Assembly: GCF_000215745.1 (NCBI RefSeq)
Contig: NC_015663.1
Coordinates: forward strand, 3,782,001 to 3,846,000
Source of the DNA: Klebsiella aerogenes KCTC 2190
Lineage (GTDB): Bacteria; Pseudomonadota; Gammaproteobacteria; Enterobacterales; Enterobacteriaceae
Direction: 5' to 3'
Length of the DNA: 64,000 bases
In this document: one piece after another, positions 45,081 through 53,765 of the stretch
How the letters are laid out: every line of letters begins with the position of its first letter
Position numbering within the stretch: the stretch's first letter is position 1
Position numbers and translations under genes: made by a program
The notes under the pieces: model-generated
What the model saw: the letters and a program-made list of their open reading frames with translations, nothing else
Databases searched by the model: none
What the model was told of the DNA's origin: nothing

Positions 45081-45096
45081 TGCGAGGCGGGTCACG
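45081..45096. promoter_or_regulatory. TGCGA-N6-TCACG palindrome upstream of ygeW
   Basis: TGCGAGGCGGGTCACG has one half-site change from the uacT and ygfK copies and is about 80 bases upstream of the predicted ygeW start point. Confidence 0.45.
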
Positions 45097-45411
45097 AAAA
45101 ATGGCTTGTAACGCTCAACTGATGGAAATGAAATTCATTTGCCAGTTGTCACGGTAAATTTACTTTGAGCCGTCAGACAAGCGTGGATATCGTTCTGCGA
45201 CGGTGATTTCAACACCAAAATGATAATTTTGCCCTGCGGATTATCATATTGAGAGGAAAATGTGATACCTCTTCCATATTTTCTTTAAGCTGTAAAAAAG
45301 CGCAGGGTTGGCACCTTTTTTCAACCTGGGCGGCGGTAGTATGATAAACGCAGAATAAAAAGAGTCGATCTTCAGCATTTTCTTTCGGCTACTGATATTA
45401 AAAGGTCAATT

Positions 45412-47190
45412 ATGATTCCCTCCAATTCGCTATCCGTTTTAATGCAGATTCAGCCAACGATTCAACGTTTTGCCCGCATGCTCTCCAGCGTGTTACAACT
45501 CGAAGTCGAGATTGTCGACAATACGCTGTGCCGGGTCGCCGGTACCGGCGCCTACGGTAAATTTCTGGGGCGAAAATTAAATACAGATTCGCGACTTTTA
45601 CGTTACATAATAGAAACAAAAAAAGAAAAGGTCGTGACTCATTCGCGTTTTGATCCCTTGTGTAAAGACTGTACCAATAAAGAGAACTGTAAAGAGAAGG
45701 CATTTCTGGGTACCCCGGTGATTTATCAGGAACAGTGTGTCGGGGTTATTAGCCTGGTCGCCTTAACTCGCGAGCAGCAGGAGCGCATTAATGACAACCT
45801 CCACGAGTTTTCAGATTATGTACGCCACGTTTCTTCAATATTTGTCTCCCGCCTGTTAGAGGACCAGGGCGGGGGAGATAATATGCTTAAAATGTTTTCC
45901 ACCATGATTGAAAACATGGATCAGGGCGTGCTGGTGGTTAGCCAGGATCAAAAAGTGAAATTTGCCAATCAGGCGGCGATGAAAATCCTTGGCGCGAATC
46001 ATGGCAGTATGATTGGCAAAACTATTCATTTTCGTCCGCTGACTTTTGCGCAAAACTTTATTCGCGGTCACGTACAGCACGTCATTTCTTTTGATGATAA
46101 GAAAGAGCTTATTATCGGTCAGCTGCACGCTATTCAGGATCAATGGCTGTTCTTAATGGCCTTCCATCAGTCGCATTCGTCGGCCGATCTGGCGCCGCCG
46201 CAGGATGGCCCGCAGATTGAACAGATGGTTGGCGAATGTCGGCCAATGCGTCAGCTGAAAAAACTGATTACCCGCGTGGCGCCAAGCCCGTCGAGCGTGA
46301 TGATTGTCGGCGAAAGTGGAACCGGCAAAGAGGTGGTCGCTCGCGCGGTGCATAAGCTTAGCGACCGTCAGGCGAAGCCTTTCATCGCGATCAACTGCGC
46401 GGCCATTCCCGAACAGCTACTGGAGAGCGAACTCTTTGGTTACGTCAAAGGCGCATTTACCGGGGCCTCGGCCAACGGCAAGACCGGTCTGATTCAGGCG
46501 GCTAATCACGGCACGCTGTTTCTTGATGAAATCGGCGATATGCCATTAACCCTACAGGCCAAGCTGCTGCGGGCGATTGAATCGCGCGAAATTCAGCCGG
46601 TGGGCGCCAGCCATCCGGTGCCGGTCGATATCCGCATCATTTCGGCCACTAACCAGAACCTTGAGCAGTTCATTGCCGAAGGGAAATTCCGCGAAGATCT
46701 GTTCTATCGGCTTAATGTCATCCCACTGCGCCTGCCGCCTTTGCGCGAGCGTCAGGATGATATCGAACTGCTGATTCACTATTTCCTGCATCTGCACACC
46801 CGTCGGCTGGAGCTGGTCTATCCCGGCGTGTCCCCAGAAGTCATCGCCTTACTGAAGAACTACCGCTGGCCGGGCAATATTCGCGAGCTGAGTAACTTGA
46901 TGGAGTATCTGGTTAACGTGGTTCCCTCCGGCGAGGTGATTGATCTGTCGCTGCTGCCGCCAAATCTTATCAGCAGCGGCAAAGTCAACGAGCGCGAAAG
47001 CAGCCGGGCGGCGCCAGCCAGCGTTGCGAAAGAAGAAGAGGGGGGTACGGCGCTGGAGGAGATGGAAAAACAGATGATCCGCGATGCGCTGACGCGCTAT
47101 AGCAATAAAAAGCAGGCCGCCGATGAGCTCGGGATCGGCATTGCGACGCTATATCGCAAAATTAAAAAGTATGAACTGGTCGGGGTCTGA
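45412..47190 (+). CDS. ygeV: Sigma-54-dependent activator YgeV
   Basis: The 592-residue protein has the same length as E. coli YgeV. A GAF-like N-terminal domain (1-150) carries cysteines Cys84, Cys87 and Cys93 in DPLCKDCTNKENC. A PAS domain follows (about 155-265, ENMDQGVLVVSQDQKVKFAN). The AAA+ domain has Walker A GESGTGKE at 300-307 and the sigma-54 loop GAFTGA at 347-352. A Fis-type helix-turn-helix lies at the C-terminus (KKQAADELGIGIATLYRKIKK). It should activate sigma-54 promoters in the surrounding island. The cysteines suggest a metal, iron-sulfur or redox sensor; the purine or ureide effector is unknown. Confidence 0.95.
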   Translation: MIPSNSLSVLMQIQPTIQRFARMLSSVLQLEVEIVDNTLCRVAGTGAYGKFLGRKLNTDSRLLRYIIETKKEKVVTHSRFDPLCKDCTNKENCKEKAFLGTPVIYQEQCVGVISLVALTREQQERINDNLHEFSDYVRHVSSIFVSRLLEDQGGGDNMLKMFSTMIENMDQGVLVVSQDQKVKFANQAAMKILGANHGSMIGKTIHFRPLTFAQNFIRGHVQHVISFDDKKELIIGQLHAIQDQWLFLMAFHQSHSSADLAPPQDGPQIEQMVGECRPMRQLKKLITRVAPSPSSVMIVGESGTGKEVVARAVHKLSDRQAKPFIAINCAAIPEQLLESELFGYVKGAFTGASANGKTGLIQAANHGTLFLDEIGDMPLTLQAKLLRAIESREIQPVGASHPVPVDIRIISATNQNLEQFIAEGKFREDLFYRLNVIPLRLPPLRERQDDIELLIHYFLHLHTRRLELVYPGVSPEVIALLKNYRWPGNIRELSNLMEYLVNVVPSGEVIDLSLLPPNLISSGKVNERESSRAAPASVAKEEEGGTALEEMEKQMIRDALTRYSNKKQAADELGIGIATLYRKIKKYELVGV

Positions 47191-47272
47191 TAAGCCGTAT
47201 CACTCTGAGAGCAACGTTTATCAAAATCGCCGATCGTTATTGATCTGGCAACGAAAATACCCCGATGTCCGG

Positions 47273-47310
47273 AAAAGAGAAAATCACTACCGATGATTTT
47301 CTCTTTTTTT
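47273..47310 (+). terminator. Rho-independent terminator after ygeV
   Basis: A 14-bp stem (AAAAGAGAAAATCA/TGATTTTCTCTTTT) with a 7-base loop is followed by T residues, about 85 bases past the ygeV stop. Confidence 0.85.
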
Positions 47311-47470
47311 ACAGCTTTCAACTCCCTCTCCTCATGGCTTATGGGTTGTGCTTGCTCGCTTCAGTCGCCATTTTCTGTTCGTTTTTTCAGCAGATGGCAT
47401 TGTTCTTGCCTTTACCGTTTGCCGTCGGCTACTGCGATAGTCGGCAAACAAACATGATAAGGACAGGAAT

Positions 47471-49120
47471 ATGGTGCAGATAAATGAGAATCTCGCGACT
47501 CCGCCCGTTTCATCGTTGAGTCGTTTTTTTGCTAAGCCCCGCATTATTGCTAAACCTGGATTTAACCGCTGGTTGGTCCCTCCCGCGGCGCTGGCGGTGC
47601 ATTTGTGCATTGGCATGGCCTACGGCTTTTCCGTCTACTGGCTGCCAATGTCGCAGCTTATCGGCGGCAGCGCGCCGCTGCAGTGTCCGGTCGATATGTC
47701 ATTCTGGCAGCAACTGGTGACCCGCCAGTGCGACTGGAAAATTTCCCTGCTCGGCTGGACCTATACGCTGTTCTTCGTTTTTCTCGGCTGCTCCGCGGCG
47801 CTTTGGGGGAGCTGGCTGGAGAAGGTTGGCCCGCGTCTGGTGAGTTTTGTCGCCACCCTCTGCTGGTGTGGCGGCCTGGTGCTGGCGAGCGCGGCAATCT
47901 ATTTTCATCAGCTGTGGCTACTGTGGTTGGGCGCCGGTGTGATTGGCGGCATTGGCCTGGGGCTTGGCTATATCTCGCCGGTCTCAACGCTGTTGCGCTG
48001 GTTCCCCGATAAGCGAGGGATGGCCGCGGGAATGGCGATCATGGGCTTCGGCGGCGGGGCGCTGGTGGGAGCGCCGCTGGCTAATTGGCTGATTAATTTT
48101 TTCGCCGATGGTCAGGGAAGTGGGGTATGGCAGAGCATTCTGGCGCTGGCGGTTATATATGCGCTGTTTATGCTCTGCGGTACTTTTGGTTACCGTCTGC
48201 CGCCTATGGGCTGGCATCCGGTCGGCGCGAAGGCGCAGCAAGCCATCAGCAAACAGCCAACCGTTCAGGTTCACGTCAGCGTCGCGTGGCGCACGCCGCA
48301 ATTCTGGCTGCTGTGGCTGGTGCTGTGGCTCAACGTTACCGCCGGGATTGGCATTCTCGGCATGGCCTCGCCGATGCTGCAGGAGATTTTTGCCGGTAAG
48401 CTACTATCCCTGGATCTGGGCTGGCAGGAACTTAATACAGAACAGCTGAAGCGCATCGCGACGATGGCGGCGGGATTTACCGGGCTGCTCAGCCTGTTTA
48501 ATATTCTGGGGCGCTTTTTCTGGGCTTCTGTTTCCGATATGTGCGGCAGGAAAGCCACCTTCGCGCTGATCTTCTTTCTGGGAACCCTACTTTACGGCAC
48601 GTTGCCGTTGATTAACCACGGCGGCTACGTGGCGTTTTTTGTTTGTGCGCTCTGTGTGATTATTTCTATGTACGGCGGCGGTTTCGCGACCATCCCGGCG
48701 TATCTTGCCGACGTATTTGGCTCACAAATGGTTGGCGCGATTCATGGCCGTCTGCTGACTGCCTGGTCGGCGGCCGGGATCAGCGGCCCGGTGCTGGTCA
48801 ACTATTTGCGCGAGTACCAGCTGGCGCAGGGGGTGGAACCCGCGAGAATTTATGACATCACGCTGCTGGCGTTGACCGGGTTGCTTATCATCGGCTTTAT
48901 TTGTAATCAGCTGGTTCGGCCGATTCCGCAGAAATATGCCATGACCGCGGAGCAACAGCAGCAGGCGAGGGGTCTGTATACTATCAATAAAGATGCGCAG
49001 CTGAGCTGGGAACCGACGCCCGCGCCGCTGCTGCTGACGCTAAGCTGGCTGGCCGTCGGTATACCCTTGCTGTGGGGAATGGGCACCACCTTGCAACAAG
49101 CGGTGAAGTTCTTTATGTAG
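47471..49120 (+). CDS. MFS transporter of the oxalate:formate antiporter (OFA) type
   Basis: The 549-residue protein has 12 or more membrane segments and OFA-like features: [20 protein letters not shown], the [37 protein letters not shown] block after helix 4, and [30 protein letters not shown] carriers move oxalate, formate, lactate and other small anions. It lies after the ygeV terminator, so it is transcribed separately. Formate or a purine-derived anion would suit the island, but no substrate residue decides this. Confidence 0.85.
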   Translation: MVQINENLATPPVSSLSRFFAKPRIIAKPGFNRWLVPPAALAVHLCIGMAYGFSVYWLPMSQLIGGSAPLQCPVDMSFWQQLVTRQCDWKISLLGWTYTLFFVFLGCSAALWGSWLEKVGPRLVSFVATLCWCGGLVLASAAIYFHQLWLLWLGAGVIGGIGLGLGYISPVSTLLRWFPDKRGMAAGMAIMGFGGGALVGAPLANWLINFFADGQGSGVWQSILALAVIYALFMLCGTFGYRLPPMGWHPVGAKAQQAISKQPTVQVHVSVAWRTPQFWLLWLVLWLNVTAGIGILGMASPMLQEIFAGKLLSLDLGWQELNTEQLKRIATMAAGFTGLLSLFNILGRFFWASVSDMCGRKATFALIFFLGTLLYGTLPLINHGGYVAFFVCALCVIISMYGGGFATIPAYLADVFGSQMVGAIHGRLLTAWSAAGISGPVLVNYLREYQLAQGVEPARIYDITLLALTGLLIIGFICNQLVRPIPQKYAMTAEQQQQARGLYTINKDAQLSWEPTPAPLLLTLSWLAVGIPLLWGMGTTLQQAVKFFM

Positions 49121-49220
49121 ACCCACAGAGGCAAGCACCCAAAGGACAGGTTGGGTGCTTATTGCACAGCTATTATCAATAACGATTCCCATTCTGCGCT
49201 TCGGTGATACACTAGCTAAA

Positions 49221-49236
49221 TGTGATCTTTGTCATA
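49221..49236. promoter_or_regulatory. Candidate CRP site upstream of the carbonic anhydrase gene
   Basis: TGTGATCTTTGTCATA matches TGTGA-N6-TCACA except for one base. It lies 33 bases before the start codon. Confidence 0.45.
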
Positions 49237-49268
49237 TCGTAATTACTACAGAGAAAAGAGACACTGCT

Positions 49269-49904
49269 ATGCAACATATCATTGAGGGCTTCCTCAACTT
49301 CCAGAAAGAGATTTTCCCGCAACGCAAAGAGCTCTTCCGCAGCCTGGCGTCGAGCCAGAATCCAAAAGCGTTGTTCATCTCTTGTTCTGATAGCCGCCTG
49401 GTCCCGGAGCTGGTTACCCAGCAGGAGCCAGGGCAGCTGTTCGTTATTCGTAATGCCGGTAATATTGTGCCCTCTTTCGGGCCGGAGCCGGGCGGCGTGT
49501 CAGCCACCATTGAATATGCGGTTGTCGCCCTCGGTGTGACGGATATTGTCATCTGCGGCCACTCCAACTGCGGCGCGATGAAAGCCATCGCCACCTGCCA
49601 GTGTCTGGAACCAATGCCTGCCGTTTCCCACTGGTTGCGTTATTCGGACGCGGCGAAAGCGGTGGTTGAGAAGAAAACCTGGGCCAGCGAGACCGATAAA
49701 GTGAACGGTATGGTGCAGGAAAACGTCATTGCCCAGTTGAACAACATTAAAACGCATCCATCGGTCGCGGTTGGCCTGCGTGACAAAACCCTGCGTCTGC
49801 ACGGCTGGTTCTATGATATCGAAAGCGGCGATATTCGCGCGCTGGATAAAGACACCAAAACCTTCGTTTCACTGTCGGAAAATCCGGAAGTCTACTTCGA
49901 ATAA
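49269..49904 (+). CDS. cynT: Beta-carbonic anhydrase (CynT-like)
   Basis: The 211-residue protein has the beta-class zinc ligands and dyad: Cys39, Asp41 and Arg43 (SCSDSR), and His98 and Cys101 (HSNCGA). It resembles E. coli CynT more than Can, for example [27 protein letters not shown] wording and [12 protein letters not shown]. It interconverts CO2 and bicarbonate. No cyanase gene is adjacent, so it is not a cyn operon; it may balance CO2 released by FdhF and carbamate breakdown. I chose ATG 49269 for the family N-terminus; an upstream in-frame ATG at 49155 is not needed. Confidence 0.9.
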   Translation: MQHIIEGFLNFQKEIFPQRKELFRSLASSQNPKALFISCSDSRLVPELVTQQEPGQLFVIRNAGNIVPSFGPEPGGVSATIEYAVVALGVTDIVICGHSNCGAMKAIATCQCLEPMPAVSHWLRYSDAAKAVVEKKTWASETDKVNGMVQENVIAQLNNIKTHPSVAVGLRDKTLRLHGWFYDIESGDIRALDKDTKTFVSLSENPEVYFE

Positions 49905-50056
49905 TATTCCCCAGGGCAAGGAAGCCCTGTGCATCGTAATAGATAATTCATGAGCCCATCTCATAGGTCTGTTCGTTTTTGCCTGGCTAATCAACCCCCT
50001 GCCAAGTTTCTATAATCTTTTTCTCCTGTCGATACTTTCCGTTTGGAGAACAAACG

Positions 50057-50689
50057 ATGCAAAACCCATTGAACGCGCGCCAACAGGCGCTGATCCCGGT
50101 TGCCGCCCTGGCCGCCGAAGGCAATATCGCGGCGCTGGCCCATGCGCTGGATACCGCGCTGGACACCGGCCTGACGATAAATGAGTTAAAAGAGACGCTG
50201 GTGCAGCTGTACGCCTACTGCGGCTTTCCGCGTAGCCTGAATGCGCTCTCCTGCCTGATGAAGGTGATAACCGAGCGTCAGGCGCGAGGCGTTATTGATA
50301 ACGAGGGGGCGACAGCGACCCCGTTACCGGAGAATTGGGATAGCCTGCAGGCCGGTAGCCGTAATCAGACACAACTGGTCGGGCAAACGGTCAGCGGACC
50401 GCTATTTGAATTTGCGCCAGCTATCGACTGCTATCTGAAGGCGCATCTGTTTGGCGATATTTTCCAGCGTGACGTCCTGGATTGGCCGACGCGCGAGCTG
50501 GCGACGATTTCAATGCTGGCCGCATTATCGGGCGTGGAAAGCCAGCTGAAGAGCCATTACGCGATTAGCCTGCACAACGGCCTGACGGCGCAGCAACTGC
50601 GTGGATTTATTGACGTGCTAGCGACAAAAGTCAGCGCCGAAATAGCGGCAAAGGCCTCGGCGGTGCTGGAGCAAGTGGCAGGTAGTTGA
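50057..50689 (+). CDS. Carboxymuconolactone decarboxylase (AhpD-like) family protein
   Basis: The 210-residue protein contains two CMD-like repeats: LKETLVQLYAYCGFPRSLNAL near residue 45 and DVLDWPTRELATISMLAALSGVESQLKSH near 140. A single cysteine precedes GFPR, with no CxxC pair, so classical AhpD peroxidase chemistry is unlikely. A GGAG lies 8 bases before the ATG. No substrate can be assigned. Confidence 0.8.
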   Translation: MQNPLNARQQALIPVAALAAEGNIAALAHALDTALDTGLTINELKETLVQLYAYCGFPRSLNALSCLMKVITERQARGVIDNEGATATPLPENWDSLQAGSRNQTQLVGQTVSGPLFEFAPAIDCYLKAHLFGDIFQRDVLDWPTRELATISMLAALSGVESQLKSHYAISLHNGLTAQQLRGFIDVLATKVSAEIAAKASAVLEQVAGS

Positions 50690-50778
50690 AGCATCGGTGG
50701 AGAGGACAACGACACTGTCTTCGCTGAAAAGCAGCGCGGCGCGCCAGAGATAAAGCCTGGCGCGTCACACTCGCACTA

Positions 50779-50988
50779 TTATTTGCTCAGTTCGGCAGTC
50801 ATATAGACGCGGTTATTGAACTGGGCGCTGGTAATTTTATAAGACGCGCCTTGCTCCGCAGCCTGGGCGGCAATTTTCGCTTCCGCACGGTCGAGGGTTG
50901 AAGCGGTTGCCGTCACGCTCTGGGCGAAAGCACCGAATGACATCAGGGACAGCACGGTAACTGCAGCAAAAGTTTTGATGGATTTCAT
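50779..50988 (-). CDS. YhcN/BhsA/McbA-type small periplasmic stress protein (DUF1471)
   Basis: The 69-residue protein starts MKSIKTFAAVTVLSLMSFGA, with a signal peptide cleaved after AFA (about residue 22). The mature domain SVTATASTLDRAEAKIAAQAAEQGASYKI is typical of the DUF1471 family, including YdgH/BhsA/McbA, implicated in stress and biofilm. The ATG at 50988 has AAGGA at 8 bases; the ATG two codons earlier is too close to it. Confidence 0.85.
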   Translation of the reverse strand: MKSIKTFAAVTVLSLMSFGAFAQSVTATASTLDRAEAKIAAQAAEQGASYKITSAQFNNRVYMTAELSK

Positions 50989-51102
50989 GGTCATATTCCT
51001 TAAAGATTTTGTTTGGCGAGGAGCGCTGTTGCTCCGATGTGATAAGAATAGAACCAATGATGATTGTTTAAAATCGAAACAATTTGCCTATCTTGTTCAA
51101 AA

Positions 51103-51453
51103 TCACTGATGTTTTGATTGGTAGCGTAGTGGATACTCCGCAAGTGGATGGGGCAGGTTCATATTGTGGCTGCCCTCAATCTCGGCAACGATGGTTTGAT
51201 ACCCGGCGATCCAGCGTTGCCCCTGAGCTTTGGCCTGCTGGTGTTGCAGATGGTTCATCATCATTTCCATAGACTGTCGGTCGCGCCAGTAGTAGTTGTT
51301 GATGATTCGGCCGCTGGCGGCATCATGATAGCTCTCCATACCGATAAATCCCTCCAGCGACTGGGTATAGCGCTCGATCTCGCCGTCCAGTTGATAAAAG
51401 TCATCGTCGTACTCTTTCTTCTCAAAGATAAAACTGGTTAAAAATAGTGACAT
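51103..51453 (-). CDS. Antibiotic-biosynthesis-monooxygenase-like (dimeric alpha-beta barrel) protein
   Basis: The 116-residue protein has the ABM-fold pattern: SLEGFIGMESYHDAASGRIINNYYWRDRQSMEMMMNH, then QQAKAQGQRWIAGYQTIVAEIE. It may be a small monooxygenase or heme-binding protein. It starts 21 bases after the stop of the B3/B4-domain gene on the same strand, so the two probably form an operon. Confidence 0.75.
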   Translation of the reverse strand: MSLFLTSFIFEKKEYDDDFYQLDGEIERYTQSLEGFIGMESYHDAASGRIINNYYWRDRQSMEMMMNHLQHQQAKAQGQRWIAGYQTIVAEIEGSHNMNLPHPLAEYPLRYQSKHQ

Positions 51454-51474
51454 TACCTGCTCCTGTGTCTGACT

Positions 51475-52161
51475 TTATAGGCTGATTAGCGTGGACTGGT
51501 GGCTCAAGCCGGGCATCATCTGCTCCAGCCCCCCGGTAAGCATGCGGCCGGCCTCATGCAGCGCTTCGAGCGGCATCTCTGGCAGGCTTTCCAGAATAAA
51601 CCACATCTGTCGATCGCGAGCGCTCAGGCGGGTACGAACTCCCTGTCGCCAGTTCCAGCGGCGGCAGGTCACACCGCGATCGTCACGCCAAATGACTTCT
51701 CCCGGTTCCGGTGATTCAACGGCGGCTAAGCCTTCCTTCATCGTATCAAAGGGCTCAGAGCCGTCGGCGATGACCAGACGCGGCGCGCCGCAATAGGCGG
51801 CGATGTTCTCGCCGCCGACGGGAATGGCATACCGCAGACTGACGGCATTGTAGAGGTCAACGACCGGGTCAATTGCCGGCATGGCGCCATCGCGAAGTAC
51901 GCGTTTACGCAACGCCTCTGCGGAACAGGGCGTACGTTTCGGTTTAGCGCCAAACGCTTTGAATACCGTAGACCATGCCGCGAGATGGTCCTCCGCCCAT
52001 GCGGGCTCTCCGGCTAATACTGCCTGACAGGCTGACGCCAGCGCGGCTTCACCGATAGAAGCATCACTTAGCGGCGCAGCGTTGACGGTAATACTCAGCG
52101 CCCGAAACCCAGGAGCGATCCCGGCTAACTGTGGGCTAATTGACGGTAATGGGTGAGACAT
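51475..52161 (-). CDS. B3/B4 (tRNA-binding-like) domain protein
   Basis: The 228-residue protein starts MSHPLPSISPQLAGIAPGFR and has the B3/B4 domain found in the phenylalanyl-tRNA synthetase beta chain: DPVVDLYNAVSLRYAIPVGGENIAAY and GEVIWRDDRGVTCRRWNWRQGVRTRL. Stand-alone members are of unknown function, possibly editing. I chose ATG 52161 because the protein family starts there and it gives a 43-base divergent gap with the XRE gene; the longer frame would overlap that gene. Confidence 0.78.
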   Translation of the reverse strand: MSHPLPSISPQLAGIAPGFRALSITVNAAPLSDASIGEAALASACQAVLAGEPAWAEDHLAAWSTVFKAFGAKPKRTPCSAEALRKRVLRDGAMPAIDPVVDLYNAVSLRYAIPVGGENIAAYCGAPRLVIADGSEPFDTMKEGLAAVESPEPGEVIWRDDRGVTCRRWNWRQGVRTRLSARDRQMWFILESLPEMPLEALHEAGRMLTGGLEQMMPGLSHQSTLISL

Positions 52162-52204
52162 TGCATAATCCTGTAATGACTGATTTAGAGCATAATATCG
52201 ACCG

Positions 52205-52807
52205 ATGAATGATAAAGTCAATATAACGACCGATAACAGCAACGATCTAAGCCGCATTAATGAGGCGGTATCGCGGCGTATTAAGCAGTTTCGACGCGAA
52301 AAGAAGATCTCTCTCGACGAGCTTTCCCGTCGCGCCGGCGTCAGTAAAGGGATGCTGGTGGATATCGAAGGGTGTAGGGCGAATCCCAGTATCGCGCTGT
52401 TGTGCAAAATCGCTGCGGCGATGGGGGTGTCGGTGGCGGAGTTTGTCAACGTTGCCAGTGAGCCGATGGTTCATCTTATCGACCGTGATGCGATTCCGGT
52501 ATTATGGCGCGGCGAGCAGGGCGGCAGTGCCAGGCTGCTGGCCGGCACCAGCGGACCGGATATGCTTGAACTCTGGCAGTGGCGGATGTTGCCTGGCGAA
52601 TCGTTCCGTTCGCCGGGGCATCCGGCCGATACCTGGGAACTGCTATACGTGACCGAGGGAGAACTCACCCTGACGGTGAATAATGACCCATATCAGGTGG
52701 CTGAAGGGTGTTCTGCGGTAGCACGTACCGATGTGCCACATGAATATTGTAATGTTAGCGAGTTACCCGTCGTCTTTACCATGACGGTGTATGAGAAAGG
52801 GCGCTGA
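52205..52807 (+). CDS. XRE-family regulator with C-terminal cupin domain
   Basis: The 200-residue protein has a helix-turn-helix at about residues 22-75 (RIKQFRREKKISLDELSRRAGVSKGMLVDIEGCRANPS) and a cupin barrel at about 110-195 (ESFRSPGHPADTWELLYVTEGELTLTVN, VPHEYCNVSELPVVFTMTVYE). It is divergent from the B3/B4 gene and likely regulates it. Cupin regulators often sense a small ligand or metal. Confidence 0.87.
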   Translation: MNDKVNITTDNSNDLSRINEAVSRRIKQFRREKKISLDELSRRAGVSKGMLVDIEGCRANPSIALLCKIAAAMGVSVAEFVNVASEPMVHLIDRDAIPVLWRGEQGGSARLLAGTSGPDMLELWQWRMLPGESFRSPGHPADTWELLYVTEGELTLTVNNDPYQVAEGCSAVARTDVPHEYCNVSELPVVFTMTVYEKGR

Positions 52808-52908
52808 CGCGGACTCTGGCGTAATGCTGGCTTCACCACTACGCTGAATAATTCACGCCCTGGATAGATATAGCCTCCAGGGGAACGCGGTGAGCCAGAG
52901 GAAGCCTT

Positions 52909-53226
52909 ATGAGTGAAGTCAAAATTGTTGCCACGCTGACCCCCCATCCTGAATATATCGACACCATCAGAAATGCGGCATTAGCCATGGTGCCGCCGAC
53001 GCACAGAGAAGCAGGGTGCCTGCAATATGACCTGCACGAAAGCCGGGAGATCCCTGATGTCAGGCAGCTTTCCCGGCAAGGAAAGATCTCATTTGTGTTT
53101 ATTGAGCGTTGGCGCTCGGAAGACGATCTAAAACAGCACGTTGCGATGCCGTATCATGACGATTTTCTGGCGATTCTGGAGGGGAAACTGGAGAGTATTC
53201 AGGTACAGCGACTGATGTCGTTATAG
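52909..53226 (+). CDS. Putative quinol monooxygenase (ABM/YgiN-like)
   Basis: The 105-residue protein starts MSEVKIVATLTPHPEYIDTI and has CLQYDLHESREIPDVRQL and SFVFIERWRSEDDLKQHVAMPY, the usual ABM-fold motifs. It may oxidise quinols or be a heme or small-molecule binding protein. It has a GGAAG-type ribosome site before its ATG. Confidence 0.8.
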   Translation: MSEVKIVATLTPHPEYIDTIRNAALAMVPPTHREAGCLQYDLHESREIPDVRQLSRQGKISFVFIERWRSEDDLKQHVAMPYHDDFLAILEGKLESIQVQRLMSL

Positions 53227-53279
53227 ATAAAAGCAAGAGGAAAGAAGAGAAGTGCGCACCAAATCAATAATGATTGAAA

Positions 53280-53356
53280 TGGTGCGTCCGAGTGGACTCG
53301 AACCACCGACCCCCACCATGTCAAGGTGGTGCTCTAACCAACTGAGCTACGGACGC
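53280..53356 (-). tRNA. valV: tRNA-Val(GAC), copy 1
   Basis: The 77-base cloverleaf has acceptor GCGTCCG paired with CGGACGC, anticodon loop with GAC, T loop TTCGAGT and encoded CCA. Its T-stem and acceptor differ from the other two copies by compensating changes. Confidence 0.95.
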
Positions 53357-53359
53357 ATA

Positions 53360-53436
53360 TGGTGCGTTTAATTGGACTCGAACCAACGACCCCCACCATG
53401 TCAAGGTGGTGCTCTAACCAACTGAGCTATAAACGC
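53360..53436 (-). tRNA. tRNA-Val(GAC), copy 2
   Basis: The 77-base tRNA has acceptor GCGTTTA paired with TAAACGC, anticodon GAC and encoded CCA. It is separated from copy 1 by three bases and has an identical anticodon arm. Confidence 0.95.
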
Positions 53437-53439
53437 GAA

Positions 53440-53516
53440 TGGTGCGTTCAATTGGACTCGAACCAACGACCCCCACCATGTCAAGGTGGTGCTCTAACCA
53501 ACTGAGCTATGAACGC
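53440..53516 (-). tRNA. tRNA-Val(GAC), copy 3
   Basis: The 77-base tRNA has acceptor GCGTTCA paired with TGAACGC, anticodon GAC and encoded CCA. It is three bases from copy 2; on the minus strand it is the first of the transcript. E. coli, as I remember, has two such genes (valV, valW) here. Confidence 0.95.
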
Positions 53517-53765
53517 AATGTTGTGGTGACAACGGGGACGCATATTAACGGCAGGGAGGCCGTGTGGCAAGAGGCAAACGTCACTTTTCTTGCAGAATAG
53601 ACGCGTTTGCAGAACTTTTATCCATATCGCCCATATTTTACTGATGATAAAGGATATTTCTTCAACAATGTCCTGCTCCGTTGCATTTTTCTGCCCGGAT
53701 TGGCAGGGGAGACGCTCACCGACTTTATGCTAGAGTGTGCGGCAAATAAACGACGGAGCGCAGTA

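Larger units (their letters stand above)
44927..45411. other. Divergent ygeW/ygeV regulatory region
   Basis: The 485 bases between the start codons hold the sigma-54-like ygeW promoter and its upstream palindrome (listed separately). The stretch 45100-45300 is rich in A/T tracts that could bend or bind IHF, as expected in a sigma-54 region. No gene is supported here. Confidence 0.55.

Noticed and set aside
45308-45324. TTGGCACC element upstream of ygeV as a sigma-54 promoter
   Set aside because: The -24 block is good, but the bases ten positions later are CA instead of GC and the -12 block is poor.
47191-47470. Small frames between ygeV and the OFA-type transporter
   Set aside because: They run through the ygeV terminator and have no ribosome sites.
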